Assembly (NCBI RefSeq): GCF_035762905.1
Contig: NZ_DASUCC010000114.1
Location: 1 to 8,420 of the forward strand
Direction of reading: 5' to 3'
Length of the DNA stretch: 8,420 nt
Source of the DNA: DASYTH01 sp035762905
GTDB taxonomy: Bacteria > Actinomycetota > Actinomycetes > Mycobacteriales > Pseudonocardiaceae
The notes below the pieces were generated by a model that had not been told where the DNA came from, made no database searches, and saw nothing but the letters and a program-made list of their open reading frames with translations. Shown piece after piece: positions 6,724 through 8,420 of this stretch (position 1 is the stretch's first letter; the number at the start of each line of letters is the position of its first letter). Both the position numbers and the translations under genes were made by a program.

Positions 6724-6746
6724 ACGTCGGCCCCCGCCCGTAGCGT
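6724..6746 (+). promoter_or_regulatory. Proximal RecA-NDp/PafBC-type recA promoter
   Basis: ACGTCGGCC (6724-6732), 8 bases, TAGCGT (6741-6746). The GTCGG core and exact spacing match tTGTCRGTG-N8-TAnnnT. Seven bases later comes GTG (6754), in frame with recA, so a leaderless longer RecA is conceivable; the main start at 6793 would have a leader of about 40 bases. Two recA promoters, one LexA-dependent and one RecA-independent, is the arrangement known from mycobacteria. Confidence 0.6.
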
Positions 6747-6792
6747 CGGCAGCGTGAGTTCTCAGTCTCGAACCAACCGAGGTGTATCCAAG

Positions 6793-7830
6793 ATGGCAAC
6801 AGCCCCCGACCGGGAGAAGGCGCTCGAACTCGCCCTCGCCCAGATCGACAAGAACTTCGGGAAGGGATCGGTGATGCGCCTCGGTGACGAGGGACGCGCG
6901 CCGATCGAGGTCATTCCCACCGGCTCCATCGCCCTGGACGTGGCCCTGGGTATCGGCGGTCTGCCGCGCGGCCGGATCGTGGAGATCTACGGTCCGGAGT
7001 CCTCCGGCAAGACCTCCCTCGCCCTGCACGCCGTGGCCAATGCGCAGCGGGCCGGCGGGATCGCGGCGTTCATCGACGCCGAGCACGCGCTCGATCCCGA
7101 GTACGCCAAGGCGCTCGGGGTGGACACCGACGCGCTGCTGGTGTCCCAACCGGACACCGGCGAGCAGGCGCTGGAGATCGCGGACATGCTGATCCGCTCC
7201 GGCGCACTGGACATCCTGGTGATCGACTCCGTCGCCGCACTGGTGCCCCGCGCCGAGATCGAGGGCGAGATGGGCGACAACCACGTCGGACTCCAGGCCC
7301 GCCTGATGAGCCAGGCCCTCCGCAAGATCGCCGGCGCCCTCAACAACTCCGGCACCACCGCGGTCTTCATCAACCAGCTCCGCGAGAAGATCGGTGTGAT
7401 GTTCGGGTCGCCGGAGACGACGACCGGTGGAAAGGCGCTGAAGTTCTATGCGTCGGTGCGGCTGGACGTGCGCCGGATCGAGACGCTCAAGGACGGCGGC
7501 GAGCCGGTCGGCAACCGGACCCGGGTCAAGGTGGTCAAGAACAAGGTGGCGCCGCCGTTCAAGCAGGCGGAGTTCGACATCCTCTACGGCCACGGCGTCA
7601 GCCGCGAGGGCTCGCTGATCGACATGGGTGTCGATCAGGGCATCCTGCGAAAGTCCGGGGCCTGGTACACCTACGAGGGCGACCAGTTGGGGCAGGGCAA
7701 GGAGAACGCCCGGAAGTTCCTGCGGGACAACCCCGACGTGGCCGACGAGGTGGAGAAGCGGATCAAGGAGAAGCTCGGCATCGGCGCCAAGCTCGACGCC
7801 GACGCCGCGCCGGCCCCGGTCGACTTCTGA
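6793..7830 (+). CDS. recA: Recombinase RecA
   Basis: 345 residues, full length (E. coli RecA is about 352) and without the intein found in recA of some mycobacteria. RecA forms ATP-dependent filaments on single-stranded DNA, catalyses strand exchange and triggers LexA self-cleavage. Seen: N-terminal DREKALELALAQIDKNFGKG (start of the oligomerisation helix); Walker A GPESSGKT at 67-74; Walker B ILVIDS ending at D145/S146; loop 1 around EIEGEMGDNHVG; FINQLREKIGVMFG and the PETTTGG loop 2; ALKFYASVRLDVRR; C-terminal domain ending in an Asp/Ala/Pro tail. The ATG at 6793 is chosen because GAGGTG (6779-6784) precedes it by 8 bases and the family N terminus begins there. An in-frame GTG at 6754 would add 13 residues. 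Followed 8 bases later by recX, so the two are probably co-transcribed. Confidence 0.98.
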   Translation: MATAPDREKALELALAQIDKNFGKGSVMRLGDEGRAPIEVIPTGSIALDVALGIGGLPRGRIVEIYGPESSGKTSLALHAVANAQRAGGIAAFIDAEHALDPEYAKALGVDTDALLVSQPDTGEQALEIADMLIRSGALDILVIDSVAALVPRAEIEGEMGDNHVGLQARLMSQALRKIAGALNNSGTTAVFINQLREKIGVMFGSPETTTGGKALKFYASVRLDVRRIETLKDGGEPVGNRTRVKVVKNKVAPPFKQAEFDILYGHGVSREGSLIDMGVDQGILRKSGAWYTYEGDQLGQGKENARKFLRDNPDVADEVEKRIKEKLGIGAKLDADAAPAPVDF

Positions 7831-7838
7831 TCACAACG

Positions 7839-8420
7839 ATGGGAGCTCGCCAGGTTGGCGGTCCAGCGCCGGCCGAGGATCCCGTGCAGCGCGCCAAGGA
7901 CACCTGCCTGCGCCTGCTGCGGTTCCGCCCACGCACCCGGGCGGAACTGCAGCAGGCCCTGGCGCGCAAGGGATTCGACGACGACATCATCGACCAGGCC
8001 CTCACCCGCCTCGACGACGTCGGCCTGATCGACGACAAATCCTTCGCCGAGGTCTGGATCCGCTCCCGCCACACCTACGAAGGCCTCGGCCGCCACGCCC
8101 TCGTCGCCGAACTCCGCCGCAAAGGCGTCGACGACGACATCGCAGCCGACGCCATCACCACTCTCGACCCCGCCACCGAAGAAGCCCGCGCCCGCCAACT
8201 AGTCCGCAAAAAACTCCGCACCCTCCTCCCACTCCGCACCCCCACCCCCAGCACAACCCCCACCCAGACTCCACACCCCACCCTCGCACCCACCCCCCAC
8301 TCAACCCCGACCCCCCACCCCACCAACAACAACCCCAATTCGCCCCCCATCCCCACCAACGACAACCCCAACTCGCCCCCCATCCCCGACCCCACCAACG
8401 ACAACCCCAATTCGCCCCCC
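7839..8420 (+). CDS. recX: Regulatory protein RecX, N-terminal 194 residues, with low-complexity insertion or tail (3' end beyond window)
   Basis: RecX binds RecA filaments and limits RecA activity. Seen: RAKDTCLRLLRFRPRTRAEL, then ALARKGF, DDVGLIDDKSFAEVWIRSRH, GLGRHALVAELRRKGV and EEARARQLVRKKLRTL, i.e. the first two three-helix RecX repeats in order. The third repeat should follow at about residue 130. Instead residues 131-194 are a Pro/Thr/Ser/Asn-rich stretch with a tandem repeat, open to the window edge. Whether this is an insertion before the third repeat or a replaced C terminus cannot be seen. The ATG is 8 bases after the recA stop and has no clear ribosome binding site; an in-frame GTG at 7884, with GAGG 5 bases upstream, would remove 15 residues, but RecX relatives usually have such a short N-terminal lead. 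Base use shifts toward C and away from G along the gene. Confidence 0.88.
   Translation, partial: MGARQVGGPAPAEDPVQRAKDTCLRLLRFRPRTRAELQQALARKGFDDDIIDQALTRLDDVGLIDDKSFAEVWIRSRHTYEGLGRHALVAELRRKGVDDDIAADAITTLDPATEEARARQLVRKKLRTLLPLRTPTPSTTPTQTPHPTLAPTPHSTPTPHPTNNNPNSPPIPTNDNPNSPPIPDPTNDNPNSPP
8321..8420 (+). repeat. In-frame tandem repeat, about three copies, in recX
   Basis: Copies begin at 8321, 8354 and 8393 (period 33, then 39 because of a 6-base GACCCC addition). They encode T-N-(N/D)-N-P-N-S-P-P-I-P with an extra D-P after copy 2; copy 3 is cut by the window edge. The copies differ at only a few bases, which points to recent expansion. The repeat is multiple-of-three throughout, so the reading frame is kept. 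Confidence 0.85.

Noticed and set aside
6394..7593. Upstream part of the minus-strand frame that ends with the 35-residue peptide
   Set aside because: It is antisense to recA and the DUF3046 gene and lacks the membrane-peptide character; only the last 36 codons, with their own -10 and ATG, are supported.
6793..7830. Intein in recA, as in some mycobacteria
   Set aside because: The recombinase motifs run through without interruption and the length is that of mature RecA.
8075..8410. Gly/Val/Leu-rich minus-strand frame at the right edge
   Set aside because: It is the complement of the C-rich repeat in recX; its hydrophobic look comes from GGN/GTN/TTG codons created by the repeat.

Overview
The window is chromosomal DNA from a high-GC Gram-positive bacterium (Actinomycetota). 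The evidence is the strong G/C bias at third codon positions, the recA gene preceded by a DUF3046 gene and followed directly by recX, an actinobacterial-type LexA box, an Lhr-type helicase, TANNNT-type -10 elements, and Hsp70-like proteins of a membrane-anchored kind. I cannot place it below phylum or order with certainty; nothing suggests a plasmid, phage or insertion sequence.

Layout. Positions 1-2493 (minus strand) hold the first 831 codons of a large SF2 helicase, Lhr, whose C-terminal part lies beyond the left edge. A 116-base divergent gap follows. Positions 2610-6289 (plus) hold two tandem paralogues, 5 bases apart, each with a cytosolic Hsp70/actin-type ATPase domain, a Pro-rich linker, one membrane span and a four-cysteine external domain. 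Their ATPase halves are nearly the same while their external halves have diverged. A previously easy-to-miss 35-residue single-span membrane peptide is encoded on the minus strand at 6286-6393, tail to tail with the second Hsp70-like gene (stop codons overlap). Then come, on the plus strand, a DUF3046 gene (6436-6630), a regulatory region (6631-6792), recA (6793-7830) and recX (7839 to the right edge). recX runs into a Pro/Thr/Asn-rich, tandemly repeated, almost G-free stretch.

How it may work together. The strongest regulatory signal is that three start regions, those of lhr, the 35-residue membrane peptide and recA, each carry GTCGG at exactly the same distance (10 bases) from a TANNNT or CANNNT -10 element. 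This fits the known actinobacterial RecA-independent DNA-damage promoter (RecA-NDp, the PafBC type; consensus tTGTCRGTG-N8-TAnnnT). recA also has a separate upstream LexA box. The region therefore looks like a DNA-damage-response neighbourhood: a repair helicase, the recombinase, its modulator RecX and, by inference, a tiny damage-induced membrane peptide. The Hsp70-like pair has no visible link to DNA damage and may be an independent envelope-associated module.

There is no stretch longer than 300 bases without a gene.
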